The notes below the pieces were generated by a model that saw only the letters and a program-made list of their open reading frames with translations, was not told the DNA's origin and searched no databases. A stretch of DNA of 64,000 nucleotides from Metridium senile (Eukaryota; Cnidaria; Anthozoa; Actiniaria; Metridiidae): assembly GCA_949775045.1 (NCBI GenBank), contig OX459100.1:19417268-19481267 (forward strand), written 5' to 3'. The position numbers and the translations under genes are program-made. Below are positions 22,751 through 40,697 of the stretch, piece after piece; the stretch's first letter is position 1; every line of letters starts with the position of its first letter.

Positions 22751-25557
22751 ATTGCAGGTCTAATTCCCCTATATCTTTCGGTGCATGGTGTGCTAAGAAG
22801 AAAGATCTGCACCAGTATCTACTAATTGACCTGCTAAGCGTCAAGAACATTACTGGTATTTCCAGTCAGGGTCTACAGTTGCCTGGTGATAACTGGGTAT
22901 CATCCTACTCGATTAGCTACAGCTGTGATGGCAGATTATGGATGCCATATTTAATCGGGGCAATTCCTAAGGTATCTCATAATTTATAACTGTATTTTTT
23001 ATTATTATTACTCGGGCTTCCGTGTACGGAAAAGCCGAAGTCTAAAAATGCAAACGGTTCTTTCTTTTCGTCGTCGTCGTCGTCTTGGTCATCAAATTGG
23101 AGGGTCAGGTCCCAGGCGTTCCTAGGAACAATGACATCATGTCTCATTTGAAGCCCGAGTGATCTCCCAGATGGCGTCTAGTTATTATTAATAACTATAA
23201 CACATATACACACACAATTTATAATTAAAAAATGCCACAATAAATGTGACACACGATATTTAAACTGTATTAGTTATTTCATACTTCCATGATCTTTATC
23301 ATCATTGTCATCACCAAAACGCAACCGTACTTTTGCTCGTTGTTATTATTAAGTTCACTATCATTATGATCATAACATCAACAATGACAACATTATTGTC
23401 ATCATCATTACGGTAATCATTGTATGCATCACCACCACCACCATCAACATCATCACCGTCACCACCACTACAACGACCATCTACGCCATTACCATCATCA
23501 TTATCATCATCGTCTTCATCATCATCATCATCACCACCATCATCATCATCGTCACCATCATCATCACCGCTATCACCATCATCACCGTCACCACCACCAC
23601 AACGACCATCACCACCCTAACCATCATCATCATCATCATCATCATCTTATTAATGTTATCGTCGTCATCATGTACTATTTCTAATCTGTGTTTTACCCAG
23701 CATAATCTAGTTTAACCTAACAAAAACAGCTAAGACTTATATCTTTCCAGAATGCTCGTCAACCTGACACTATATTTTCATCGTAGATATTTAATGGCAA
23801 TAACGATACAGATTCAGTCAGACGCAATATTCTACCTACACCGATTATTGCCCGTGTGATACGAATCCATCCAATCACGTGGAACTATTTGAACTTGATC
23901 TGTATGAGAGTAGACATTCATGGCTGTCAATCAAACCAAGGTAAAGCTACCTTATTCGTCCAATCAATTAATAAACGAAATAAGCTACAATCATGCCGTC
24001 AAAATTGTCACTGCATGTTTTGTAAAGAAATATTTGTTCCATCATTTACCACTGCAACAACTTGTTATGGTCCTATAACACAAACTTGAACAACCAAAAT
24101 ATACTATGAATAAATCGATAACAAGAGAAGAAATACCGACATCCTTTACAGAAATATTTGTTCCATCATTTACCACTGCAACAACTTGTTATGGTCCTAT
24201 AACACAAACTTGAACAACCAAAATATACTATGAATAAATCGATAACAAGAGAAGAAATACCGACATCCTTTACAGAAATATTTGTTTCATCATCCACCAC
24301 TGCAACAACGTGTTATGGTCCTATAACACAAACACGTACAACCAAAATATGCTATGCATAAATCGATAACAAGAGAAGAAATACCGACATCCTTTGCAGA
24401 CTGTGTAAAAATGTGGACTGTGGCTTTGTTTGCGACAACGATTTTGAAATAGGTGTTGATGGATATTGTATAAGAGTTTCTACTATTCAACCTTATGATC
24501 CTTGTCTTGTTTGCTTAGTTTGTCGTCCGACTGCGTTACCAACGACAGCGTTACCAAGTACAAGGTTGCGTGATACTCCTACACAAGATAGAAGCCCCTC
24601 AACAATTAGTCTACCGGTTGCTATGACGACCGAACAGACAACAACACAAGCGCTGCCTACTACACCATGTAAGTTAGTGTGTTTGTGACGTTAACGGGTT
24701 TTGGAAATAGAAAAGAATATAGTGGTGACAATAAAATACTGATGATGTTAGGTACTGACGATGTGGAAGATGTTACTGTGATGTTATTTGATAACGATGA
24801 TGATGATAGTGATTATGATGGTGATGATGATAGTGATTATGATGGTGATGATGATAGTGATTATGATGGTGATGATGATAGTGATTATGATGGTGATGAT
24901 GATAGTGATTATGATGGTGATGATGATAGTGATTATGATAGTGATTATGATGGTGATGATGATAGTGATTATGATGGTGATGATGATAGTGATTATGATG
25001 GTGATGATGATAGTGATTATGATAGTGATTATGATGGTGATGATGATAGTGATTATGATGGTGATGATGATGGTGATGATGATGGTGATGATGATAGTGA
25101 TTATGATGGTGATAATGATAGTGATTATGATGGTGATGATGATGATAGTGATTATGATGATGATGATGATAGTGATTATGATGGTGATAATGATAGTGAT
25201 GATGATGGTGATGGTGATGATGATAGTGATATGATGATGATATGAAAGTAGTGATTATGATGGTGATGATGATAGTGATAATGATAGTGATTATGATGGT
25301 GATGATAGTGATTATGATGGTGATGATGATAGTGATTATGATGGTGATGATGATAGTGATTATGATGGTGATGATGATAGTGATGATGATGATGATGGTG
25401 ATGATGATAGTGATTATGATGATGATGATGATAGTGATTATGATGATGATGATAGTGATTATGATGGTGATGATGATAGTGATTATGATGGTGATGATGA
25501 TAGTGATGATGATGATGATGGTGATGATGATAGTGATTATGATGGTGATAATGATAG

Positions 25558-25591
<34 letters not shown>

Positions 25592-28500
25592 AGTGATGAT
25601 GATGGTGATGATGATGATAGTGATTATGATGGTGATGGTGATAATGATAGTGATTATGATGATGATAGTGATTATGATAGTGATATGATGATGATATGAA
25701 AGTAGTAATTATGATGGTGATTATGATGATAATGATAGTGATTATGATTATGATGTTGGTGGTGATAATTGATGTGATGAAGTTAGTGATGATGATAGTG
25801 ATTATGATAGTGATTATGATGGTGATGATAGTGATGATGGTGATGGTGATGATGATGATATGAAGGTAGTGATGATGATGGTGATGATGGTAGTTGATGT
25901 GATGATGGAGGCAGAGATGATATTTGTGGTGATAATAGTGGGGTGAGGTGCTAAAGGTGATGATGAAGAAGATGATGATAATGAGTATGTTGATAAAAAT
26001 GTCGACAAGGACGATGACAACGACGATGTCAATCGTGTTGATGTTGATCCTGCTGAAGACGATGTTGATGATGATAATGATATCGATGATGATATAATGA
26101 CATGATATTGATATCGACAGAGGTGATGATGATAATGTAAATATTGGTAATTATCGGATAAATTATTATTGTTAATCATAGTTATTTATACGTATTTATC
26201 ATATTTTATCAAAGCTTGCATGTCTTCTCTTGGAATGGAAGATAATCGAATCAAAGATTCACAGATCACAGCGTCGTCATTTAATACCTTCCTCACCAAG
26301 CCATCGGCCGCAAGACTCAATAACAGGTTAGCAAACAACTATTGTTGGTTAACTATTAGTAAAACATTCATGAATAATTAATGGCTATTTTGTCCAAATT
26401 TACAAAAGAAATCGTAACCATATGACGAGTGGTGTAAATCCTGATAAAGATTCACCCTAATTTACATATACTTCAACCTGAATTTTATCTAATAAACTTT
26501 CATAAATCCTTGATTCTTTTTTACAAAAAACCGCGTGGTTTAAATCCTGATAAAACACTCCTGCTCGTTGACTAAACTATACGTAAATCATGGCGCTAAT
26601 CACAATAATAGTGGTAATTATAAAGTTGTTGGTATTACAGTACTGTTTGATGATAACGATGATCACATTGGTAGTCGTGCAGGCTATGATGTTCATGATG
26701 ATAGCAGAAAGATGATGAAAGTGATGATAGTGGATGATGATGGTAATGGTAATGATGATGGTAATTATGATGGTTATAATTATGATGATAGTAATGATGA
26801 TGATGATGATGGTGATAATGATATGATGTGATGGTGGTAATGGTGATGATAATGATGATGGTAATAATGATGAAGATGGTGATGGTAAAGGATAGTTATG
26901 ATGGTGAAGATGGCGATAATCATGATGACATTAATAATGATTATATTAATAGCAGTAATTCGTCTTCATGAATACAGTGGTATCTCTATTAAGCGGTCAC
27001 CCTTAAGCGGTCACCCTCTATTAGGCGGCCAAACTAAAAAGTCCCAAATCTATTCCTATACCTATTCTATACCTCTATTCAGCGGCCAACCTCTATTAAG
27101 CGGCCACTTTGGAAAGTCCCGAGAGTGACCGCTTAATAGAGATACTACTGTAATCACCTAGTAATGTGTCTTTCTGGTTTGTTGTCTATTGGTTTCAAAG
27201 GAAAAAACACATGTCCTTTGGGTCGTGGTGCGCATTGTCGGCCGACAGCAATCAATACCTGCAAATAGATCTACTCAGACCAACGGCTATTGTCGCTATA
27301 GCAACACAAGGGATGGCCGTCCCAGAAGGCAATTGGGTATCTAGCTATACACTAAGCTACAGTTGTAATGGTACTGATTGGTTCTTCTATGGAAACCATG
27401 GAAAACACACTGTAAGTAACAATACAGCGCCTTTCTTGTAAATATTTATACAGGCATAAGATAGCTATCTATTTTTGCTCCGAACAAGAATAAACATACT
27501 AAACGTAAGTAAGTAACACTGACTCCTTCTTTATACGGCGTATAAGATACCATTTAACTCCAACTAACGATTAACGTCCTAAACGTCAATAGCTAGGTAA
27601 CACCCTATCAGTTATACGGTGTGTAAGTTACCATTTAACTCCAACTAACGATTAACGTCCTAAACGTCAGTAGGTAACACCCCATTTTATACGGCGTTTA
27701 ACTCCAACCAACGATTTATGTCATAAACGTCAGTGAGTAACACTCCTTTTTATACTGTGTATAATTAAGATACCATCTAGCTCCAATGAACGATTAAGGT
27801 CCTAAACGTCAGTTACCATTGTCACTAGAATATTATCGAATATTATATATTTTATGCAAACTAACACACAGTACATAAAATGAAATACTCGAGTCTTTCT
27901 AAAAGAAGCTAGCAAGGTTTATATCTGCCACTCTGTAGCTGTCTGACATACGCCGTGTTCATCTCTGTGAAGTTGCTATCTATTATGAAGGGGGACGTAG
28001 GGGCTTGTGGTGTTGCGGTCTTAATGAATATTATTTGCGGTGAAAAATCAAAGTGCGGTGTTTCGGTGATGTAAATGTCTTCGGTGTGCGGTATTTGCTT
28101 TTCCAAAGCTGCGGTGTGCGGTGAATTTTAAAGCTGTGGTTTTCGTAGTGTTTGGTGAGAGATATTGTGATGCAGTGTTGCGGTGATGTAAATGTCTTCG
28201 GTGTGCGGTATTTGCTTTTACAAAAACGTGTAATAAAACGTGTAATAAATCACAAATTATGTCCATGTCGGTTAACATTCTTTGTAGGCTTTAGAGTGTG
28301 GACTATAGCTTCGGCTGCGACAACGATTCTTGAAACAGGTGTATATATATGGAAATAACTAGTACTGTTGTATTTTCAAGGTTTTCAAAGCCAATACTGA
28401 CGGACAAAGCACTGTCAAGTATCATTTAGAAACACCAATCACAACGAGATATGTACGGTTAAGACCGGTGACATGGAATCGACTGGGTAATATATGTCTA

Positions 28501-29780
28501 CGAATGGAACTTTATGGATGTACTGGATCACAAGGTAATACACAGCAACCCTTATGATTGGTGATAATGATGATGATGATGATGATAACGATGATGGTGG
28601 TGGTGATGATGGTGATGGTGGTGATGGTGGTGCCGATGATGATGGTGACGATGGTGGTGATGATGAGGGTGATGATGGTGACGATGGTGGTGGTGATGAT
28701 TTTGGTGATGGTGATAATGACGATGATGGTGGTGATAATGGTGATAATGATAATGATGGGATGATGGTGGTGATGATGGAGGTGATGATATGGAGGTGAT
28801 GATGGAGGTGATGATGGTGGTGATGGTGGTGATAATGGTGATGATGGTGGTGATGGTGGTGATAATGGTGATGATGGTGGTGATGATGATAATGATGGGA
28901 TGATGGTGGTGATGATGGTGGTGATGATGGTGGTGATGATGGAGGTGATGATGGTGATGATGGAGGTGATGATGGTGGTGATAATGGTGATGATGGTGGT
29001 GACGATAATGATAATGATGGTGATGATGGTGGTGATGATGGAGGTGATGATGGTGGTGATGATGGAGGTGATGATGGAGGTGATGGTGGTGATAATGATG
29101 ATGGTGATGGTGATGGTGGTGATGATGGAGGTGACGATGGTGGTAATGATGGTGATATTGATGATGGTGACGATAGTGATGATGATGATGGTGATGCCAT
29201 TTGGATAATGATCGATAATTGTAATGATGATGATACTGGCGATAATACTGGTGATGAGAATGGTTGCGATGCTGTGACGTGTATGAAGATGACGATGGTC
29301 TTGATAAAGTTATTACAGCCAATTATTCTAATAATGAATCACATATTTTCACTATTTTTTATCTCTTGCTATTCTAACAATTTCTCCTGCCTCACTATTT
29401 GACACGCGCTCGATCCATGCCTTGCGCAAAATACCTTTCCACAGAAACCCCAAACTCCATCCAGTGACGTTATGTTTTCTCTTCCAGTCTGTACTTCAGG
29501 CAACATCAGTGATTCGATTATTCCATCAACACGACCGCCACAGGAATCCCACACGATAAGACCTTCAAAGTCTACACCCATCATGCATAGCGATCCTACC
29601 AACGCAAAGGATGCCGGGGCGCAACCTACCAATCAAACGAAAGCAACTAAACACAAAAATCGTATTGTAATTATTTATAAGAAGATCGAAGACGACGTCG
29701 TCATATCTCGGTCGTCAAGGACCAACAGGATTAGTTTAACTAGTCTAGGGTTACTAGCACTACTACTACGACTAGTCTAG
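17748..29780 (+). CDS. Two-discoidin-domain cell-surface protein, nine exons
   Basis: Predicted secreted or membrane-anchored adhesion/lectin-type protein of 518 residues. Exons: 17748-17838, 20760-20871, 22758-22971, 23787-23940, 24453-24668, 26215-26326, 27201-27411, 28381-28534, 29488-29780. All junctions have GT..AG and all phases agree; exon 5 has alternative acceptors. Residues 1-25 form a signal peptide. Residues 32-186 and 264-417 are F5/8 type C domains, each bounded by the expected Cys pair and containing LGM, SFG.WC, YL.IDLL and NWVSSY.(I/L)SYSC signatures. The two domains have the same exon sizes (112, 214/211, 154), so they arose by block duplication. A Cys/Thr/Pro-rich linker joins them. 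The last 17 residues are hydrophobic after a polar stretch, suggesting a GPI-anchor signal. F5/8C domains bind phospholipids, glycans or proteins; the ligand here is unknown. Confidence 0.9.
17841..20340. other. Discoidin gene intron 1, non-satellite part
   Basis: Mostly unique AT-rich sequence with one repeat-associated hammerhead-like motif at 19674-19717. No additional exon found. Confidence 0.5.
19674..19717 (-). ncRNA. Hammerhead-like RNA motif 3, canonical core
   Basis: On the minus strand CTGATGA is exact, then one A, stem II GACT/AGTC with a nine-nt loop, GAAAC and GTC. Flanking TCGC and GTGA give a four-pair stem I with one G-U. All conserved hammerhead core bases are present. The extra A between A9 and stem II, and a stem III reduced to the palindrome ACGT, are the deviations. 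Such ribozymes are known in Penelope-like elements and retrozymes; the host element here is not recognisable. Confidence 0.5.
20370..20745. repeat. GAT-rich satellite in intron 1
   Basis: Imperfect GATGAT/GGTAATGATGAC trinucleotide-based repeat that ends only about 15 bp before the acceptor of exon 2. Confidence 0.9.
20760..20871 (+). CDS. Discoidin gene exon 2, start of domain 1
   Basis: Acceptor TGCTCTTTCAG, donor AAG|GTAAAA. Encodes the first Cys and the LGM...SQI.ASSS motif that opens F5/8C domains. Phase 1 in, phase 2 out. Confidence 0.9.
20885..21060. repeat. ATGATGACGATATCA-type repeat
   Basis: Three or four copies of a ~45-bp unit with GATGATGACGATATCA at the start of intron 2, grading into the GATGGT satellite. 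Confidence 0.8.
21110..22160. repeat. GATGGTAAT satellite in intron 2
   Basis: About 1 kb of 9-12 bp units (GGTGATGGTAATGATGGT family) with CATGGT and GTTGATGGT variants arranged in higher-order blocks of roughly 110-125 bp. Long open frames on both strands are artefacts. Confidence 0.97.
22425..22590. repeat. CGTGA-rich cluster
   Basis: At least eight CGTGA words within about 165 bp, beginning ACGCGTGACGCGTGATAAAG. Dispersed-repeat remnant of unknown class. Confidence 0.5.
22660..22748. repeat. (CAT)n(TTA)n microsatellite
   Basis: Compound trinucleotide run ending 8 bp before the intron 2 acceptor. Confidence 0.95.
22758..22971 (+). CDS. Discoidin gene exon 3, core of domain 1
   Basis: Acceptor ATTGCAG, donor AAG|GTATCT. 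Encodes SFGAWCAKK, a YLLIDLL strand and NWVSSYSISYSCDGRLW, the conserved beta-barrel core of F5/8C. Phase 2 in, phase 0 out. Confidence 0.92.
23010..23160. mobile_element. 151-bp MITE in intron 3
   Basis: Terminal inverted repeats ACTCGGGCTTC / GAAGCCCGAGT. A GTCGTCGTC run is internal. It sits about 40 bp inside the intron. Confidence 0.6.
23410..23665. repeat. CAT/CAC simple repeat in intron 3
   Basis: Mixed CAC, CAT and CGT trinucleotides. The open frames are His- or Ser/Pro-only artefacts. Confidence 0.92.
23787..23940 (+). CDS. Discoidin gene exon 4, end of domain 1
   Basis: Acceptor TTTTCATCGTAG, donor AAG|GTAAAG. Encodes the closing strands with RVIRIHPITWN and the terminal Cys (IHGC). 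At 154 nt it has exactly the length of exon 8. Phase 0 in, phase 1 out. Confidence 0.92.
24026..24397. repeat. Three 124-bp tandem units, each ending in a splice-acceptor sequence
   Basis: Units start at 24026, 24150 and 24274. Each ends GACATCCTTTACAG or GACATCCTTTGCAG, so the array presents successive acceptor-like sites immediately upstream of exon 5. Confidence 0.85.
24453..24668 (+). CDS. Discoidin gene exon 5, Cys and Thr/Pro-rich linker
   Basis: Encodes a short Cys-containing segment (DPCLVCLVC) followed by about 45 residues rich in Thr, Pro and Ser, a likely O-glycosylated spacer between the domains. Donor CCAT|GTAAGT, phase 1, fits exon 6. The start is uncertain. The strong acceptor at 24399 would put exon 4 out of phase and end after 17 codons. 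Acceptors at 24452 or 24476 keep the phase. Confidence 0.65.
24795..25860. repeat. GATGATAGTGATTATGATGGT satellite in intron 5
   Basis: More than 1 kb of trinucleotide-based 21-bp-like units, degenerating after about 25690. Long Asp/Ser/Tyr or Met/Val open frames are artefacts. Confidence 0.97.
26215..26326 (+). CDS. Discoidin gene exon 6, start of domain 2
   Basis: Acceptor TTTTATCAAAG, donor CAG|GTTAGC. Encodes Cys, SSLGMEDNRIKDSQITASSF and the AARLNN end; 112 nt as in exon 2. Confidence 0.92.
26327..26974. other. Intron 6, first part
   Basis: A remnant of the CCTGATAAAACACTCCTGCT hairpin family near 26548, then GAT/GGT simple repeats from about 26690 to 26920. No exon. Confidence 0.5.
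26975..27150. mobile_element. 176-bp Tc1/mariner-type MITE
   Basis: TIRs start CAGTGGTATCTCTATTAAGC and CAGTAGTATCTCTATTAAGC on opposite strands, flanked by TA on both sides. CAGTNG ends plus a TA duplication fit pogo/Tc1-mariner derivatives. Internal GCGGCCA and GCGGTCAC motifs are repeated. Confidence 0.85.
27201..27411 (+). CDS. Discoidin gene exon 7, core of domain 2
   Basis: Acceptor GGTTTCAAAG, donor ACT|GTAAGT. Encodes SFGSWCA, QYLQIDLLRPTAI and NWVSSYTLSYSCNGTDW. One codon shorter than exon 3. Confidence 0.92.
27485..27825. repeat. 80-95 bp minisatellite, four copies, intron 7
   Basis: Units share CTCCAACTAACGATTAACGT followed by CCTAAACGTCAGTA. Confidence 0.85.
28055..28235. repeat. 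Direct repeats in intron 7
   Basis: CGGTGATGTAAATGTCTTCG followed by GTGTGCGGTATTTGC occurs twice, about 120 bp apart, within a GCGGTG-rich stretch. Confidence 0.75.
28381..28534 (+). CDS. Discoidin gene exon 8, end of domain 2
   Basis: Acceptor TTGTATTTTCAAG, donor AAG|GTAATA. Encodes RYVRLRPVTWN and the closing Cys (ELYGC). Confidence 0.93.
28555..29200. repeat. GATGGTGGT satellite in intron 8
   Basis: About 650 bp of GATGATGGTGGT-type units. Open frames on both strands are artefacts. Confidence 0.97.
29488..29780 (+). CDS. Discoidin gene terminal exon 9, GPI-like tail
   Basis: Acceptor TTTTCTCTTCCAG. Encodes VCTSGN, a Pro/Thr/Asn-rich stalk, a Lys-rich segment and the hydrophobic C-terminus SLTSLGLLALLL before TAG. 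A cleaved GPI signal or a very short tail anchor would both fit. Confidence 0.85.
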
Positions 29781-29832
29781 ATCACGTGGTCTAGATCACG
29801 TGACTGATGTTAATAAGAATTAATAACTAGAA

Positions 29833-30128
29833 TAGAGTACCGATGTGATGACGTCACAATTTTTTTTGTTTTTTTATCTTTTCGTATTCAGACTACTTTC
29901 ATCATAGAATGCTAGTCAAAATATAGGCTGCCCGCCGAAAATTTGGGGCAAAATAAGAGACTAAGTAGGGAGAAAATTTTACATTCAAAAAATCATATCT
30001 CAGCCGTTTCACACTCAAATGATCCCAAATTTTCGGGCAGCCTATTTTTTGACTAGCATTCTATGATGAAAATTATTTGAATAGGAAAAGATAAAAATAA
30101 AATTGTGACGTCACACTTGGGTACTCTA
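29833..30128. mobile_element. 296-bp palindromic MITE
   Basis: Ends TAGAGTACCGATGTGATGAC and the inverse of TAGAGTACCCAAGTGTGAC. Both arms contain TGACGTCACAATTTT and an inner TGACTAGCATTCTATGATGA arm. Confidence 0.85.
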
Positions 30129-30260
30129 TACCAGTACAGTACAGTTGTCCATGTAAAAGGAATCTTACTCGCGCGCTCTTAACGGCGTTCACTAACCATG
30201 TTCTCAACTCCCGGGGGAGAAATTCCTCTTCCGAAGTGGTAGGGCCAATTGACGCTCCTT

Positions 30261-30441
30261 TACTGCGGTTTTCGACTTTCTGTGCGAACTCAGACACTCC
30301 AACGGTTAGTTGTGAAATACGTTTTTGGTTGCCGTCAATCAAAAACATAAAAGGTGCCGAGTAATAAGCAGCAGACAAAAAAGTATTTCACAACTAGACG
30401 TTGGAATGTCTGAGTTCGCAGAAAGACGAAACCCGCAATAA
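30261..30441. mobile_element. 181-bp foldback element
   Basis: The arm with CGAACTCAGACACTCCAACG and TTGTGAAATAC is mirrored to its right. Confidence 0.75.
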
Positions 30442-30454
30442 CGGTTGCAAATAT

Positions 30455-30645
30455 TTGCTTTGCGTACCTTTTAGCTAAGTTCTGGATCAAAAGCAATTTA
30501 CATAAAATGTCTTCGTGCCTGTAATGGGCTAGCCTGCTGTGCAAACTCTTTTTTGACGAATATTTTTAGAAAATATGCTCATTTGCCAAGAACGTCGCAC
30601 AGTCGTACCTTGTAGGGGTTGAAATCAACGAGGCTTTGACAGTCC
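30455..30645 (-). repeat. Dispersed repeat, copy 1
   Basis: Contains GCGTACCTTTTAGC, CATCGCACAG-like and TTGAAATCAACGAGGCTTTG blocks. A relative lies at 40915-41120 in the same order. Confidence 0.65.
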
Positions 30646-30737
30646 TCAATTTCAAAATCGATCACCGATCACCCCTACCACTTAGACAAAAGGAGACCCT
30701 CCCCCCCGGGAGCTTGAGCTGCATCGGTTTGACCATA

Positions 30738-30920
30738 GACCTAATCGGCTATCGCGTTGCTATATTGTACGTTTCCAGCCAATTCAAATCTTTTGGGAAT
30801 AAGATTCTTTGTCTTATGTATTTCAATGTCACGTGGAAAATATTTGGAACAAAAGTTTTTATTCCCAGAGGTTTTAAATTGGGTGGAAACGTACATAGCA
30901 ACGCGTTAACCGATTAGGTC
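30738..30920. mobile_element. 183-bp palindromic element
   Basis: GACCTAATCGGCTATCGCGT and TTGTACGTTTCCAGCCAATT are mirrored at the right end. Confidence 0.8.
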
Positions 30921-31321
30921 TTTATCTCCACGTAATTCTGAGATAAACTTGAGAGATAGACAATGGTAATAATATTGACTGTACAGTCTTTAGAATTGAA
31001 TTGTAAAATAGAAAATAATGTAAATACAATGAGATGTAGAATAAATCATTAACAAATAATGAAATAGTTCGAGTTGCCTCCCCCTCTCATTGCAAACGAT
31101 CCTTCCAAGATAAACACCACACAAAGATTTATTAATTCAGTAAATTTATTTGTCTAAAAATGTCTGAAAAACCTTTCAATTAGTTGTACTCAATGAAGAT
31201 GTTCCTATTGACAGTAATAGTGAAACAGGAGAGGATTTATAACTGGAGTTTTAAACCCATACTTTACATTGTATTTCTACACTTGTAATGTACAACACAC
31301 ACACACACACAAATGTAATGA
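30921..31321. other. No gene recognised
   Basis: AT-rich; a short (CA)n run near 31297. Confidence 0.4.
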
Positions 31322-31527
31322 CCCGTTTACACTAGCAATTTTGTCGCGCGACAAAAGCTGTGATCTTATCGCAGCTTTGTCGCCGCAATTTCGGATACGC
31401 TCGAATTTAGACAGAAAGTCGCAGCAAATTGCACTAAATTTCGAGCATGTTCAAAGTAGCGTTGGCAAATCTGCGATAAAATTGCCATTGAAATCGCAGC
31501 TCTTGTTGCGCGACAAACACAGTAAAA
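31322..31527. mobile_element. ~205-bp foldback element
   Basis: Begins GTTTACACTAGCAATTTTGT with the self-complementary TTTGTCGCGCGACAAA, mirrored near 31505-31520. Confidence 0.6.
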
Positions 31528-31749
31528 TTTTAATCGTTTCTAACTAAACAAAGATACTATTTTCTGTGATGTTCTCATTGAGATTTTTTAAATAACTTCC
31601 AACCCTCCCCGTCCCCTCCCTAACTAGCAGTCTCTCATGGAAAAGAAATGACGCCCTGGATATGACAGAGGCCTTATGGGCACTCTTTAAAAAGCCTGTT
31701 TTACTCCCAAGATATCTGTTTTGTTATTTAGCAAGAATTGATCTAAAGT

Positions 31750-33085
31750 AAAAACATTGAAGCAAGCGAATAAGGTCTATCCTCAAAGGACTGTACTGGG
31801 AAAACATTGACGCAAGCAAATAAGGTCCATCTCCCAAGAGGATTGTACTGGGAAAATATTGACGCAAGCAAATATATCTAAGGTCTATCCTCAAAGGATT
31901 GTACTGGAAAAACATTGACGGAAGTAAATAAGGTCTATCCTCAAAGGACTGTACTGGGAAAACATTGACGGAAGTAAATAAGGTCCATCTCCCAAGAGGA
32001 TTGTACAGGGAAAACATTGACGCAAGCAAATAAGGTGTATCCTCAAAGGATTGTACTGGAAAAACATTGACGGAAGTAAATAAGGTCTATCCTCAAAGGA
32101 TTGTACTGGGAAAACATTGACGGAAGTAAATAAGGTCCATCTCCCAAGAGGATTGTACAGGGAAAACATTGACGCAAGCAAATAAGGTGTATCCTCAAAG
32201 GATTGTACTGGGAAAACATTGACGGAAGTAAATAAGGTCCATCTCCCAAGAGGATTGTACTGGGAAAACATTGACGCAAGCAAATAAGGTCTATCCACAA
32301 GAGGAATATTAAGGGATAACAGAGGCAATTGAACAAGGTCTTTCCTAAAGAGGATTGTATTGGGATAACATGGACGCAAGCCATTATATCCTATGAGTTG
32401 TTCTGGGAAAACATTTAGGCAAGTAACTAAGGTGTAAATGGGAAAACATTGAGGCAAGTGAAAAACCTTTGTCTCCAAAGAGGGTCCTTTTCTGGGAAAA
32501 CAATGAGGCAAGCAAATAAGCTTTGTCTCCAAAGAGGGTCTGGTACTGAGAAAACATTGAGGCAAGCAAATAAGCTTTGTCTCCAAAGAGGGTCTGGTAC
32601 TGAGAAAACATTGAGGCAAGCAAATAAGCTTTGTCTCCAAAGAGGGTCTGGTACTGAGAAAACATTGAGGCAAGTGAATATGCTTTGTCTCCAAAGAGGG
32701 TTTTGTAAATGGAAAACATTGAGGCAAGTGAATAGCCTTTATCCAAAGAGGGTCTTGTACTGATATAACATTGAGGCAAGTGAATAGCCTTTCTCCAAAG
32801 AGGGTCTTGTACTGATATAACATTGAGGCAAGTGAATAGCCTTTCTCCAAAGAGGGTCTTGTACTGGGATAACATTGAGGCAAGTGAATAGCCTTTCTCC
32901 AAAGAGGGTCTTGTACTGATATAACATTGAGGCAAGTGAATAGCCTTTCTCCAAAGAGGGTCTTGTACTGGGATAACATTGAGGCAAGTGAATAGCCTTT
33001 CTCCAAAGAGGGTCTTGTACTGATATAACATTGAGGCAAGTGAATAGCCTTTCTCCAAAGAGGGTCTGGTACTGGGATAACATTG
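31750..33085. repeat. 50-54 bp minisatellite, about 25 copies
   Basis: Head-to-tail units with ACATTGAGGCAAGTGAATAG or ACATTGACGGAAGTAAATAA. Two subfamilies occupy 31750-32300 and 32400-33085. It ends about 50 bp short of the RPRD1 stop codon, so it lies in the 3' UTR or immediate 3' flank. Long minus-strand frames through it are artefacts. Confidence 0.95.
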
Positions 33086-33137
33086 CCATAAATGATTGAT
33101 GTCTATTGCTAAGTTAAAAAGTACTATTATATAACTG

Positions 33138-40592
<7,455 letters not shown>

Positions 40593-40697
40593 ATTTCTCC
40601 TTTTTTGTTCTCACTTTTGATAATAGTAAGACCTCATGGGGAAGACAGCTGACCAAAAGACTTACGGAATAAAATTACCCGTCATGCCTTTAGACAT

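Noticed and set aside
24679..25688. Acidic Asp/Ser/Tyr-repeat open frames
   Set aside because: Same artefact in intron 5; no start, domain or splice support.
28439..29322. Ser/Pro- and His-rich minus-strand open frames of ~255 codons
   Set aside because: Antisense of the intron 8 satellite; composition only.
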